A stretch of 64,000 nt of DNA from Tetracladium setigerum (lineage: Eukaryota > Ascomycota > Leotiomycetes > Helotiales), in the NCBI GenBank assembly GCA_031472005.1, contig PZJY01000005.1:992001-1056000 (forward strand), read 5' to 3'. Shown piece by piece: positions 37,208-47,784 of the stretch. Every line of letters begins with the position of its first letter. The stretch's first letter is position 1. Below the pieces are notes generated by a model. It was not told the DNA's origin, did not search any database, and saw only the letters and a list, made by a program, of their open reading frames with translations. The translations under genes and the position numbers were made by a program.

Positions 37208-38074
37208 TTATCGCACAGCACAAGGACCCTTCCCCAGAGCGTCGCCCGAAACAAAATCCCACGCTGCCAATCCTGCCTTACAAACTGCGTTGCCTGGGTT
37301 TGCAACACTTCCTCCCGTATAATATGTTAAAAAACAAGTTCCCCGGAAGTACTGATAGATCATACAACCAGATGTTTTAAAGCAAGCGGCGCAGCAAGAA
37401 GAATTCGTGGCAGGGAAACTTTTACGCTGACCTGTAGTGCCAGCTGGTGGGCCGTAGGCGCCACTGCTGTAGATAAGCCCGTAATCGTTCGCAGGGTCGC
37501 ATGCTATGGCGAAGAATGGTGGTCAGTATGTTATAGAGTTGATGGGTGGATGGGTGGCGAGGCATAGATTTATCACTTACCTTCGATGATTGAGGTTTGT
37601 GTCTGAGCTGGTGGAGTAACGGTTGAAACGGTGACGATAGTTGAGGTTATGCCAATACAAGAGCATGCGGAAGCGTATCGTACACTGCCACGACATGCTG
37701 TTGCATATCCTGGAATAGTACCAGGTGTCTGCAGACTCTGCACTGGTGTTGGAGAAGGTGCAGGAAGTGGTGACCCATAAATCGAGTAAACTGTGACAAT
37801 GACAGTGGGAGTTGGAAGGGTAGTTCTAAACAGTTTCAGTAATCGATCTGAACAAGACATTTGGCAACGACTTTTCGCAAGGGACAGGGACTCACGCTTC
37901 AACTGGAGTGAAGGTCGAGATTTGAAAGTTGGAACAATCTGACAACCCGCGCGCAATACTGGCAGTGGCTCGGACTGCGCGGAGACAATTATCTGCAATA
38001 CAATAATCCCTTTTCCCAAGAAGGGATGCAAATGCAGCAGTGGCGCAAAATGGAACGAAAAACGTAGTCTTCAT
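37208..38074 (-). CDS. Secreted cysteine-rich protein with PAN/Apple-like C-terminal segment
   Basis: Three exons: 38074-37896, 37825-37581, 37503-37208. Start MKTTFFVPFCATAAFASLLG is a signal peptide followed by KR, a likely Kex2 site. The first exon has paired cysteines (DYCIADNCLRAVRA, LSDCSNFQ). The second is Thr/Pro/Ser-rich (VTVYSIYGSPLPAPSPTP) and probably O-glycosylated. The third exon, which no start-to-stop open frame reveals, begins ACDPANDYGLIYSSGAYGPP and ends in SSCCAACFKTSGCMIYQY, GTCFL and GKGPCAVR. The CCxxCxxxxxC spacing is that of fungal PAN/Apple-like modules. Splice phases agree at both junctions (TPVE|A|TTLPTP and SIIE|A|CDPAND). About 239 residues. Possibly a wall-associated or effector-like protein; function is inference. 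Confidence 0.75.
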
Positions 38075-39421
38075 TTCGACGAAGCAGAAATTTGAATCAA
38101 AAGGCTCTGTAAACGAAGATCCACCGCCCGAAGATGTTGGAATACTCAATCTCTTTATACATTTCAAGCAGTGAATATTACGCGCGCCAAGAAATTACCG
38201 TCGTTGAGAAAACTGTTCCTGGATCAATTAGCGAAGCTTCTTTGAAGAAAGGCATGCAAGCACAGAGGTTTGTTGTCGAAGCCTCGCACATAACGCTGTA
38301 CTACTGATGCAATACGAAATGAGACGAAGAAGTTTTGGAAGTCTTGATTGGAGGGACCTTGCATGGTGAAATCAATTATCGTCCGGGATGGCGCCATGAT
38401 CCCTTCTCTAGTGTTCAGCGCATCGAATTCGGGCTAGAACAAAAGCCTCCAACCTTGCTGCACAACCCACCAAACTTGCCATTATTATTTCAACACCAGA
38501 TCAGAGCTGTTAGAATAACACGCAAGAACACGTTATCAACCAAGAAAGGTTTTGATTGAATGGTTAGATTGGCACCAGATTTGAAACTGAAATGGGTTTG
38601 TGATGAAATTGATGTTGCGATCAACAACAAAGAACTGTGCGGAATTCAAGATTCACACTCGAGTCTTCTTCAACTTGGCTGTTTACAAAACGCCACACAT
38701 AACTTCTACACTCGATGAATCCAGTACTCGGTAACTTCTATACCAGATAACAATGGATATTCGTCTCCAGGACTCATCCGAAGGAAATGTGACTTCAAAA
38801 GAATGGTACTTGCTTGAACAATGTTATAATGCCAAGTGAGACCGGCTTTCTCAAGCCATAGTCCAACCGTCTATGTAACCTCTCTCGACATTCCCAGCCA
38901 TACATGAATTCCAACGCAGATGGTTTTATTCAGTCTAATCATAAGATAAGTCTTGTCCCTTCAGCCAATTCAGAACGCGGACGCATCCCTTGTTTTTTAG
39001 GACAGAGACACTGACGCACAGATACTAGGTAGGATCCTGCTACCGTCCCAGAAAACATATCAGTTATTTTCAAGACCAAATGAAAAAATCCACATGTTGT
39101 TACTCTCCCCTGTTTCACTTCACAATCAAACACAAAGCACTTGTCGAAGGCGTTGACCATGCTCTGTTCGAAGACAACTCCTCGCTTAAGACTTCGACCA
39201 CTTGTGTTCACCCATGTAAACAAACTGCCCCATTTGACTTGACACTCGATCTCTGAATCTTAACGACAAAACTGTCTTTATGTATCGAATCCTGAAGCAA
39301 GCTCATAAATAGCTCCCTCTATTCTCTTCTCCATCTCCAAACCGACAACACCTTCCAACCATCTACGACACCGACACCCAACACCCAACACCGACAACGA
39401 CGCCAACAACCCATCACCAAG
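38075..39421. other. Divergent intergenic region
   Basis: Between the secreted-protein gene (minus) and the 2EXR gene (plus). No gene supported. A TATA-like CATAAATAG near 39305 precedes a CT/CA-rich 110-nt leader of the 2EXR gene. Confidence 0.6.
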
Positions 39422-40246
39422 ATGGTCAGCAACTTTGGCGACCCCTCAAGCATGGAGAACGACATGATGGACATCGACCCCCTATTCGCATACTTCCCAC
39501 TTCTCCCCAAGGAGCTCCGCGACCGCGTCTGGTCTTTCACATTCGAGCTCATCCCAGCCCGCACAATCGAAGTACACACCACAAACATCCTCGTACCCTC
39601 ACCATCAAAACCAAGTGAAGAAATCCTCCAAACCACCATCTTCATCAAACGAGCACCAGTTCCCAAAATCTTTCAAGTCTGCGTCGAAACTCGCGAGCGC
39701 GCTGCGCGAGAGTACCCACGCGAATTCGGCGCCCTGCTAGACGGTGGCTCGATCTTCTTTGACTTCAAGAAGGATACGCTACTCTTCTATGATGCGCTTG
39801 CGTTTATACAGTTCAATCGATTTCCTGAAGCGCATACCTCTGACGAGGGTAAAGACGGCAAAGAGATCGAGGTGCAGTTGAAGCGTTTCCGTGAAGAGGT
39901 GCGATTCGTGGCTGTCAAGTGCTATATCTGCCGTCACTCGCAATTTCATTACGGCAAGTTCTTCATGTTGGAGAAGTTGACGCTGGGTGATTCTTCTTTC
40001 GCTTCTCGGCCGGGTGATCGTTTGTGGCTTTGTCGGAGTGTTGGAGGAAGTGCGGTGCCAGGCGCGGTGCCAGCCAGATATCCTACCGAGGCGCAGAGAT
40101 TGAGATTTGTGGATTTGAGTGAGGCGGGTTTGATGCAAGCTTGGGATGATGAGGCTATTAAGGCTGGGGTGAAGACGGCCAAGTTTCCTATGATCGAGTA
40201 CGTGGATCCTGAAGATATGGTGACGATGATGGGCGAGGAGGCTTGA
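39422..40246 (+). CDS. 2EXR domain protein, intronless
   Basis: A 274-residue single-exon gene. The first motif is LFAYFPLLPKELRDRVWSFT, the second is FQVCVETRERAAREY, followed by IFFDFKKDTLLFYD, matching the layout ExR ... ExR ... FDFxxDTL of the 2EXR family. A long CT/CA-rich leader precedes an ATG in a CAAGATGG context. The C-terminal half has no other domain. It is the third 2EXR locus in this window and the only one without an intron. It lies 450 bp from the left inverted repeat of the 40.7-44.9 kb segment. Biochemical role unknown for the family. Confidence 0.88.
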   Translation: MVSNFGDPSSMENDMMDIDPLFAYFPLLPKELRDRVWSFTFELIPARTIEVHTTNILVPSPSKPSEEILQTTIFIKRAPVPKIFQVCVETRERAAREYPREFGALLDGGSIFFDFKKDTLLFYDALAFIQFNRFPEAHTSDEGKDGKEIEVQLKRFREEVRFVAVKCYICRHSQFHYGKFFMLEKLTLGDSSFASRPGDRLWLCRSVGGSAVPGAVPARYPTEAQRLRFVDLSEAGLMQAWDDEAIKAGVKTAKFPMIEYVDPEDMVTMMGEEA

Positions 40247-40695
40247 GCCTTGATCTATGATGGTACTGGAGCTTCGTTTATTTTGCACCCGCTGTCACTC
40301 ATTGCCCGGGAGGAGGGTTATTTGTATGAATACTTGATCGGGAGGCATTCAGGATTCGATGATGTTGATATTCATATTACTGCTTTTCAATTGCGAGAGG
40401 GATCTGTATCTCTACTTGGACGACAGGCTTTCAGCAGTCGATGAGTTTGACATCCGCCCCGATATCACTTGTTTGCGGAAGGAGTACCTCTGTTTTATTA
40501 CTCGGTCGAGAGCGGCCGTCAGGATGCACCAATGTTGACATTCTTTTTTGCTGCTTTCCGGTTGTGAGAGCTATCATTTCTGTATTCTTACTTAAACCAT
40601 AGAAGAGTTCGGCAGCATTTACTTCGTCAGTGTGGAAGGGGTAATTTCTACTTTCTAGAAAGCTTTATTACTCGATCCTGGGTATATTTTGTCAG
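40247..40695. other. Non-coding gap left of inverted repeat
   Basis: 3' region of the 2EXR gene; nothing else seen. Confidence 0.6.
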
Positions 40696-40737
40696 TAACG
40701 TCCATCCATGCGTAACGAGAAACCACCCGTCCCGAGA
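40696..40737 (+). repeat. Left 42-bp inverted repeat of a 4.2 kb segment
   Basis: 42 bp starting TAACGTCCATCC and ending CCGTCCCGAGA. Its reverse complement recurs at 44870-44911 with only two differences (both C/G transversions, at repeat positions 7 and 37). TA lies at the outer edge of both copies, as in Tc1/mariner-type TA target duplications. Confidence 0.85.
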
Positions 40738-41034
40738 AGTTCTATATATACTTCACCTTTAACTCAGGATGGCCAAGATCATTACCCCTGCGAGATATGC
40801 CAGCATTACCAGGCGATGGTCAGTAATCAGTAGGTAGCCAGAAAACATTCGTGATGCCATCTACAAGCCACTCATTTCGTACGCGCGGAGTTCGTATCAT
40901 GAGTCGGGACACAGATGGAGCAGGCGACGATTGGGGTTGACGGACGCATCAGCTTGATCTAAAAGGAGACCACCGCAAGGTTGGCCCAGAGCAAGCGAAA
41001 TTTAAAATGTGGCGTTCGGCATATCGCGTTGCGC

Positions 41035-43549
41035 TCAATACCAGCTCTGAGAGACAACCTGCAAAGTACCCAACATAATAGTCGCATACGCTATCCCAGT
41101 CCCTGCAATGGTAAATCCTTCCTGAATTCCTCCCTTATTCCCAATACACCACCCTACAGCAAATAACACACAACCCGTCGCGACTACTGCCTCAACAACA
41201 AAAATCTTCACCCAATTTAATCTCGCCTGGATATACAATCCGTATCCTTCTCTTGAATCAGCATCCTTGTGCAGAGACAGCTGCTCTCGTACTTTCTTCG
41301 GAATCCGAGGTCGATGTCTTGCCGAATTTGGAGCATGATCGGGATGCTCGATGAAGTGCCTTAAAGCGGTTCTTGGGACGGGTGGGCTTGTGTGCGCATT
41401 GTAGGAGTATTCGGAAGATAGCGCAGGTGGTAGTACCCCAAAGTCAGTGACATCAATGCTTACATTTGTTGACCAGTACAAGTGGAACTGTTATGATTTA
41501 GAGAAGTCTCTGTTGATGAATGATTTCAGGCTTACCCTCACGAATTCGACATTTGAAATTTCGCTGAGCGATAGCAGCCTCCAGAGCTTGGGAAAGCGGC
41601 CATAATACTGCTTATGGAGCACAGTGTATGAGGAGTAGTCGCAGAGTGCCTTCGATATATCGGCATGATGCAACTTTGTGTCAGTTCCATACTTTCTGCA
41701 AAGCAATATGTACTGTTTATCATCGATATCTTCCAATATCCTGATGTCCAAATCCTTGGTACAACCAGAAGTTTCAGCGGAAAGCCTGCCTGTTGAGGAT
41801 CTCCGATGTGTATCGTTCGGGCCGGAGGCATCTTCACATGAACTAGAACCAGAACTGCCTAGGGAACCAGCAAGTTTCTCAACGTCAATCGATGAGTTTG
41901 TCGAGGGAGAAAGGGAGAGAGCAAGAGTATCGGCAGCGCCGGGCTTGAACTCGGTAATTTGCTCTTGGAAAGACATTCCACAACACTAGGCATGAAGCCT
42001 ACGGTCAGCATATCCTACCTGAATCCTCTCAGTCTCTATGAGCGCAGAGGGCGGGAATTGAGAGTAGGTAGGGCTTTACTCACACATCTCCAACTAATTT
42101 CTTTTGTCCTCTCCCACTTCATTTCAAGCGACTGGGGTACATCGGGATCAGCCATTACCACCAGATCACCACTAGAAGGTTCTGAAAGGTTTATTTGGTC
42201 TCCACCACTCTGACCTTGGACCAGAAACTCGAGGTGTGTTCGGAAATCCTTGATTGCATTCGACCTGAGAATGAAAGTCTCAAGCGAGGAAACATCAGTA
42301 GGGTCTTCATCCGGGCCATCAACGTCGTCGCCTTCCTCATCGTCGTCGTCTTGCTCTCCATTTTCTGAAATATCCCATTCCTCTAGATGCTGGACATCAA
42401 GCAGTGTCGATCTTTTGTCTTTGTTTTCACCGAGTTGGGCAATTATGAGGTACGCCATGTTCCTTGCTCTATAGAGAACAAAATTAGCTGCCCGTTTCTC
42501 GGACAGGCTCTCGGCTTCTCCTCTCAAACACAACGCAAACACTTTAAGCAGCCTCCTTATATTTTGTTCAGACTTTCTGGCCGTACTTGTGTTATAGATA
42601 GCGGCGTAGAGATTCTTAAAGTCATCCACCGTCAATAAAGAATATAACCTTTCGTTGATATGTGGAATCGGTCCTACAGATGATGATGAAGATGCCGTGA
42701 ACAGTGAAAATAGACTTTTAGCAACGGAATTTGCTGATGAGGTTTCAGACATAGCCGAAACTGAATCATGATCGTAGTCTTTTGCAGTATTATTCGCACT
42801 CTCCGTTTCGCCCGGGAGGTCCCATTCAGAACCGCGTTGCTTATCGTCGAGATTTATTGGATTCGGAATGTTCTTCTGCGCCTGGAGTTGGCTTCCCTGG
42901 ACCTGCTGAGAGTCGGGCAAAACTTGGGTTGAAGAATCTTGGCCTCCTTCACAGTGTCTCTGGCTGGGATGCTTGTTGGAGTCAATATTGGGAGTCGAAT
43001 GAGGGTTTTGAATGGAATCTGACTCGCTGTCCTGGTACAAGACTGTTAGAGGCTGGTCATCTCCTCTTGGCTCAATGAGATCCGCTGAAGTCTGTGTAGA
43101 GGTCAATGTGTCTGGAATCAACAGTTGGTCTGCTCTTTCCATAGACGGTTGAAGACTGCGGAGGTGTGGTGGCGCAGCCGACTTCGTTTCAACCTTTCCA
43201 CTGCCGATAGTTAGACTGTATCCACCCAGTCTGTTTGGCCACCTGCGATCGTTCTCAAGAGCTGTAATTTCAGTGCCGAGCGCTTCAATCACCATCTGTG
43301 ATGCAGAAATAGACGCCGGATAGTGACCCATCTGCGTCCATCGTTCTATTCTCTGGAGCTCCTTATCAAGCCTGGCCCTCTTCACATCAATCTTCTCACA
43401 GGCTTTACATTTCTCCAGCTTTGTGAAAGTGTTCATAACGAGTTTCATTCCGCAAGTCTCTCCTGTTCGGTACTCCTTGCTGCAATGCTGTCGGAAATGG
43501 CCCATTTGTGATCACCACATGCCATTTCATACTCATCATAGAAGCACAT
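41035..43549 (-). CDS. Fungus-specific membrane protein with N-terminal Cys-His segment, frame break near start
   Basis: Read as one gene. It opens MCFYDEYEMACGDHKW at 43549. The frame then shifts at CCC 43501-43503 (sense GGG) into GHFRQHCSKEYRTGETCGMK, a combination I recognise from a widespread uncharacterised fungal family; one extra G joins them. The exon runs to 42111 (ISWRC|GTGAGT) and joins at acceptor GCCTAG (41988) to CCGMSFQEQITEFKPGAADT. It ends at 41536 (EFVR|GTAAGC) and joins to FHLYWSTNVSIDV at 41487. Features: several Cys near the N-terminus (possible zinc site), a long Ser/Gln/Asp-rich disordered region, an acidic Asp/Glu run (about codon 400), then a C-terminal part with the HFIEHPDHAP and RIPKKVREQL motifs and two membrane segments (VEAVVATGCVLFAVGWCIG; AGTGIAYATIMLGTLQ). 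Function unknown. Confidence 0.72.
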
Positions 43550-44088
43550 TGCTTTGGCGACTTAGACGCAGAATGGCCAGAACCTCAGATGACAGGATAT
43601 CGATTTTTGAGCTTGGAGATGGGAGCAGCTGAGAGGGAATCTGCGGATTTTAAATAGTTCTTGTGAGGCTGGAGCAGGTTGCACAGATCCAGGCCAATCA
43701 TTATCCAGGCTCTCGTACCGTTGGCCATGGGCTGAACGCAAGGCTCCTTCAAGGTTTTTCGTCGCGATGATGTTAAGTAAGCAGTATCGACATGTTTTGA
43801 GGCTTGACAGGTACAGATTCCAGTGCAAAAACACCTCAGGTTACTTGTGAACCCAGAATCGGACCAGCAAGGCGCGTACGTCGGATGATGGGTCTCATCC
43901 GCTAAGGCCCAAAGATCGGCGAATGGATCAGGCTGACTAACTTAGAGGTGGGGAAATTGCTGCGTTTCGATATATCATCGTATGTTCGAGGCTCTCCTAG
44001 CAGATTCCCTCTGCAAGAGCTCGACTGGCGCGATCGCTCATGCTAACCTATATCGAATTATAGGAAGATAGGAGCAAACAACTAAAAA
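43550..44088. other. Upstream region inside the inverted-repeat segment
   Basis: Promoter side of the minus-strand membrane-protein gene. No other gene supported. Confidence 0.5.
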
Positions 44089-44322
44089 GTCACATAATTA
44101 TCCATCGAAAGTTCTAGAAGAACGCCACACTCTATACTACCAGATTACAATCGCGCAGTAGAAGGTTACGACGGCGATGATAAGTTGACAGAGGAAGGCA
44201 TAGACTGGAAGATGTGTTTCTTGGAAAGCGGCAATGACCCCGAATATCTTGTGCTGGGTATCTCAGCACTGCTAACCGGACACGACAATATTGGCTATTT
44301 GCTGGGATATCGTGAGTAACCC
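44089..44322 (+). pseudogene. Coding-like fragment of unknown family
   Basis: A stop-bounded frame without its own ATG at the left reads DYNRAVEGYDGDDKLTEEGI then DWKMCFLESGNDPEYLVLGI and ALLTGHDNIGYLLGYRE before TAA. Composition and residue order look like a real protein C-terminus, but I do not recognise the family and see no upstream exon. It ends just before the AT-rich tract, so it may be the surviving end of a gene destroyed on one side. Confidence 0.35.
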
Positions 44323-44384
44323 GTCGAACTCCTTGTAAAGGGTAGAAGAGAAGGTGATAACAGGTTTGTCAGCCTGCACTATTT

Positions 44385-44869
44385 ATACTCTTAAATTAAA
44401 TATTAGCTAGAAATAGCTCCATTGACAATCGCTTGAAAATTAAGACTGCAAGTTAAAGTCACGTGTCGATTTCTATAAGTGTAGCTTTTAACACGCTATT
44501 CCAAAAATAGCTTATTACCTTAATAAAAGTATTGATTTGCGTGGCGAGTTTAAATAAATCTATATAATATAGCCAGCTTAAAAAAATAATTTTAAGTATA
44601 GTATTTTATATATAACTTAAGTAATACCTTACTTAAAATATAAAAGTAAGAGAGGTATTAAAGTATAAGTTTAAGAAAGAAATTATATTATAGACTTTAA
44701 GTAAAGGTATATTATGAATTAAGTTAAGAAAAGCGTATAAAATTATTTTTCTTAATAAAGGCTCTTAATATTTAAAATTAATTATAGATTATAATTAATA
44801 TAAGAATATAAGAGCCCTTAAATTTATTTAAAAAAAATTTTAGTTTAAAGGTGAAATACTTAAAAAAAA
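44385..44869. repeat. AT-rich, RIP-like tract
   Basis: About 480 bp made almost entirely of A and T, dense in TA dinucleotides, with no open frame. It abuts the inner edge of the right inverted repeat. This is what repeat-induced point mutation leaves behind in ascomycete transposons. Composition is seen; the RIP origin is inferred. Confidence 0.7.
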
Positions 44870-44911
44870 TCTCGGCACGGGTGGTTTCTCGTTACGCATG
44901 GATGCACGTTA
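44870..44911 (-). repeat. Right 42-bp inverted repeat of the 4.2 kb segment
   Basis: Reverse complement of 40696-40737 with two mismatches. The inner side faces the AT-rich tract; the outer side ends in TA. Confidence 0.85.
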
Positions 44912-45049
44912 TTTATCTTCATAGAATATTTCTCATAAGAAAATAATTCAAAAAAGTTCCTAGTGAGCAGTGACTGCAAATAATTACCTTAATGCTTTCT
45001 TTTCATAAGCCAAACACCATAATCTACCTATCTACAAACGCGCACACAT

Positions 45050-46749
45050 TTATTTCTTCCCATCAACACCAAAAACATACCTAGCATTCAACTCATACTT
45101 CTCCCCCCCACCAACCCCATCCGACGGTCCAAAGAACTGCTTATTCTCCCTCCCCCACTCCGGATGATTAATTCCATCAATCCAATCCTGCACTTCCAAA
45201 ACCACACAATCATATTTCTCAATCACTCCTCCATTCTTCCCATTCCACCTCTGCGTTTTCTTTACGGGGGTCGTTCCATCCTGCCCAGCACAGTTATAAA
45301 CTTGAAACGCGTCTTGATCGGTATACACTGAAAGTGAGATGCCGGATTGTTTGGATGACATGGTTGCGACGGGGCGTTTGAGCCATGAGGTTTGTTGGGT
45401 GGGGGTGCGGAGGGAGTTGATGTAGCATGTATCTGTTATTAAAGAAAAAAAGACTCGTTAGTTTGGGCTCGTTTGCGCATTCTCGAGAAAAACAAAGATA
45501 CTCGAGAAATCGAGGAATCGATGAATCGAGACAAATAAAGGGTAAACTCACCATAACCAGCGCAATTAATACCACAATTCCCATCCAAAGCTTTTTCACC
45601 CAGAGTAGACCCAAGTTCTTTCCCCTGGGTACTCCAAAAGTCATTGACATCGCCTTTCTTGTTTTCGATGATTTCGCCGGTAGGAATGAGGATTGTGTCT
45701 GTTCCGACACGTGTGCCGCCATATGGCAGATGGAGGGTATGGTTTAGTGCTGATGTTTTGGGGAAGAAGCCATTGAGGTTCCAGTATACCTTTGTAAAAA
45801 GAGATTAGCGTGAGAAGGAAGGAGTTTTCGATAGTGCGTGGGATCATGAGGGATAAGGAGGAATTAGAAATGAGAAATGGTCTTCGTACATGCGAACTCA
45901 ACATAATCGGCGTTAACTTTTCCTTCGCCTCAGCAGAGATTTTAATGTCCCAGTATCCATCTCCAATGGTATAAGTTCTAGATGATCAAAATCAGTATTT
46001 TTGTCAACTCACATCCCGATAAAAATCCAGAGAATTCCCCCCCAAAAATCCACAAAAAGTAAATTATAAAGGACTTACACAAAACTCCCCACCGTTCCTT
46101 GAAACCCCATCCCACCCCCATCATCCACTAAACTAAAAACAATCTCACTCCTTGACTGCTTCACAACCTTCCAAATCCTATAATCCCACCCATTAGACCC
46201 ACCATGCAACTGATTTAGCCCACCATGCTCATTATTCTGCACTTGGACTTTCTCCCCTGTCCCCGGCAGCGTGAACGTCCCATTTCGAATCCGATTGGCA
46301 TATCGACCTACTATACCGCCGAAATGGGGGTGGATGGGGTCGGTTGCGTAGTAGGAGGCATTGTCGTACCCTGCTACGATGTCGAGGGTTTGCTTCTTTT
46401 GGGTTTGGGGGGTTTGGTAGGTTGAGCTGGAGCTGGAGCTGGAGCTGGAGGGTATTTGGGTGGTGATGAAGAAATTGGTTAGGCTTGCGCCGTAGGGTAT
46501 GAATTGTAGTGTTAATTTTGGATTTTTGCTATTGTGCTTTGAAGGAGATGTGATGGTGTATTTTCCGTCTTTGTCTGGGCCGAGTTTGGGATCAGAGGTC
46601 GTGTGGTGGGGATGATCTGATTGTAGTGATGATGTTTTGTCTTCGGATTGTGGAAGGTAGTTTGACGGTTGAGAGTGTGGATGAGCGAGGAGAGCGATGG
46701 TGTATAGTGAGATTGTAACGAAAAGAACTAGAAACAAGTGCCGTGCCAT
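45050..46749 (-). CDS. Aldose 1-epimerase (galactose mutarotase family), secreted or membrane-anchored
   Basis: Interconverts alpha and beta anomers of hexoses. Exons: 46749-46079, 45977-45890, 45789-45552, 45432-45050, all phase-consistent. The start MARHLFLVLFVTISLYTIAL gives a signal peptide or anchor; an in-frame ATG at 46824 would add 25 residues ahead of it. Family motifs: VGRYANRIRNGTFTL, NQLHGGSNGWDYRIW, SSHVYWNLNGF with the catalytic His, and EVQDWIDGINHPEW near the C-terminus with the conserved acidic base region. Exon 1 encodes a run of nine serines from a GAGCTG-type hexanucleotide repeat (about 46424-46451), probably a surface loop. Extracellular sugar mutarotation is inferred from the N-terminus. 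Confidence 0.9.
46424..46451. repeat. GAGCTG hexanucleotide repeat coding poly-Ser
   Basis: About four and a half perfect hexanucleotide units inside exon 1 of the epimerase; on the coding strand they give alternating Ser codons. Confidence 0.85.
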
Positions 46750-47784
46750 TGTTTTGAGAGGGGGATATCGAAAATTTTGAGGAAGACCGTAGATGGCGGT
46801 AGGAGGTGGGACTGGAGGAATCATGATGGGCTTTTTGTAGACTCCGTCTATGTCTATAGGAATGGTAGTACTGGTGCGGATGAGAAGTGGAGCAGGTGAT
46901 GAATGGGAAAATTTCGGGTTGATGATGAACTTCGATCAAGTGCCGATACTATGAGGTTTATTCAATTCGGAGGAGACATGTACCGAGTCTGTACCCCTTA
47001 TGCACAAGTACACTGCCGATCTCTCAGGTGCTTGAACTTGGGAAGGCGTTGTCAACCACGTAAAGCCTTCTTGTTGTGTTTAATTGGACAGCAGAAGTGC
47101 TTATGGACCGATTCCATAATTATAGCCTAGGTGAGGATATAAAGAGTGTCCTTTGCTGGTCATCGAGGTATCAATAAATGATTGGAGCGCATCAAGCGTA
47201 ATGGAGAGCTAGAGATCTACCAGTTCTTCCTATTGCGTAAAGTCAGTTCAGGCTAATGTTCGTATTTGAAAGAAGGTCATAATTCCTTGCACACCTTGGA
47301 ACACCGCCTCGAATGGTCAACGGTTATCCCCAATTCCCCCAATATGAGATCCGGCATTCAATCCCTCAGTAAGAGCAGAGCAGACCTTCACATGTTGTGT
47401 AATGTGTAGAACATCAAGCTTGTCGAAAAACACAGTTCGCAGGTCCAGGTGACGTTGGAATGGATGACCAATCCTTCCTTCCTTGGTTGCATCCAAGATC
47501 CCTGTAATATCAGATCTCAAATGGCGGGGTAAAATTAAGCTTCACAAGTCCGACAAAACTCTCTGCAAGAAGAGGTAAATACCACACCGAGACTCAATAA
47601 CAGGAATTTCATTTCTAAACCTCAACCACCACGCTGTACTTACACATTCCCCTCGTCAGCCGACCTTCTTACTGCTGACTACCACCAAAAAATGAAAATG
47701 ACTCTCTCATCCTTCCTCCAAGATACTATGCCTGCCTAAGGTACTCAGTCCAAACACAATTTGCTCATTACCACAAGCAATCGT
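46750..47784. other. Non-coding region
   Basis: Upstream of the epimerase and downstream of the V-ATPase gene. No supported gene; the short minus-strand frame at 47317-47520 has no motif. Confidence 0.55.

Larger units (their letters stand above)
40696..44911. mobile_element. Putative TIR-bounded DNA element (4.2 kb) enclosing a resident-type gene
   Basis: Two inward-facing 42-bp repeats, 40 of 42 identical, bound this segment. The outermost TA could be a target-site duplication. Inside are a minus-strand gene (41035-43549) of a fungus-specific family, a coding-like fragment (about 44089-44322) and a very AT-rich tract next to the right repeat that looks RIP-mutated. No intact transposase is visible. 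It may be a non-autonomous element that captured a gene, a composite of two element ends, or an element whose transposase part was destroyed by RIP. Boundaries are seen directly; the interpretation is inference. Confidence 0.5.
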
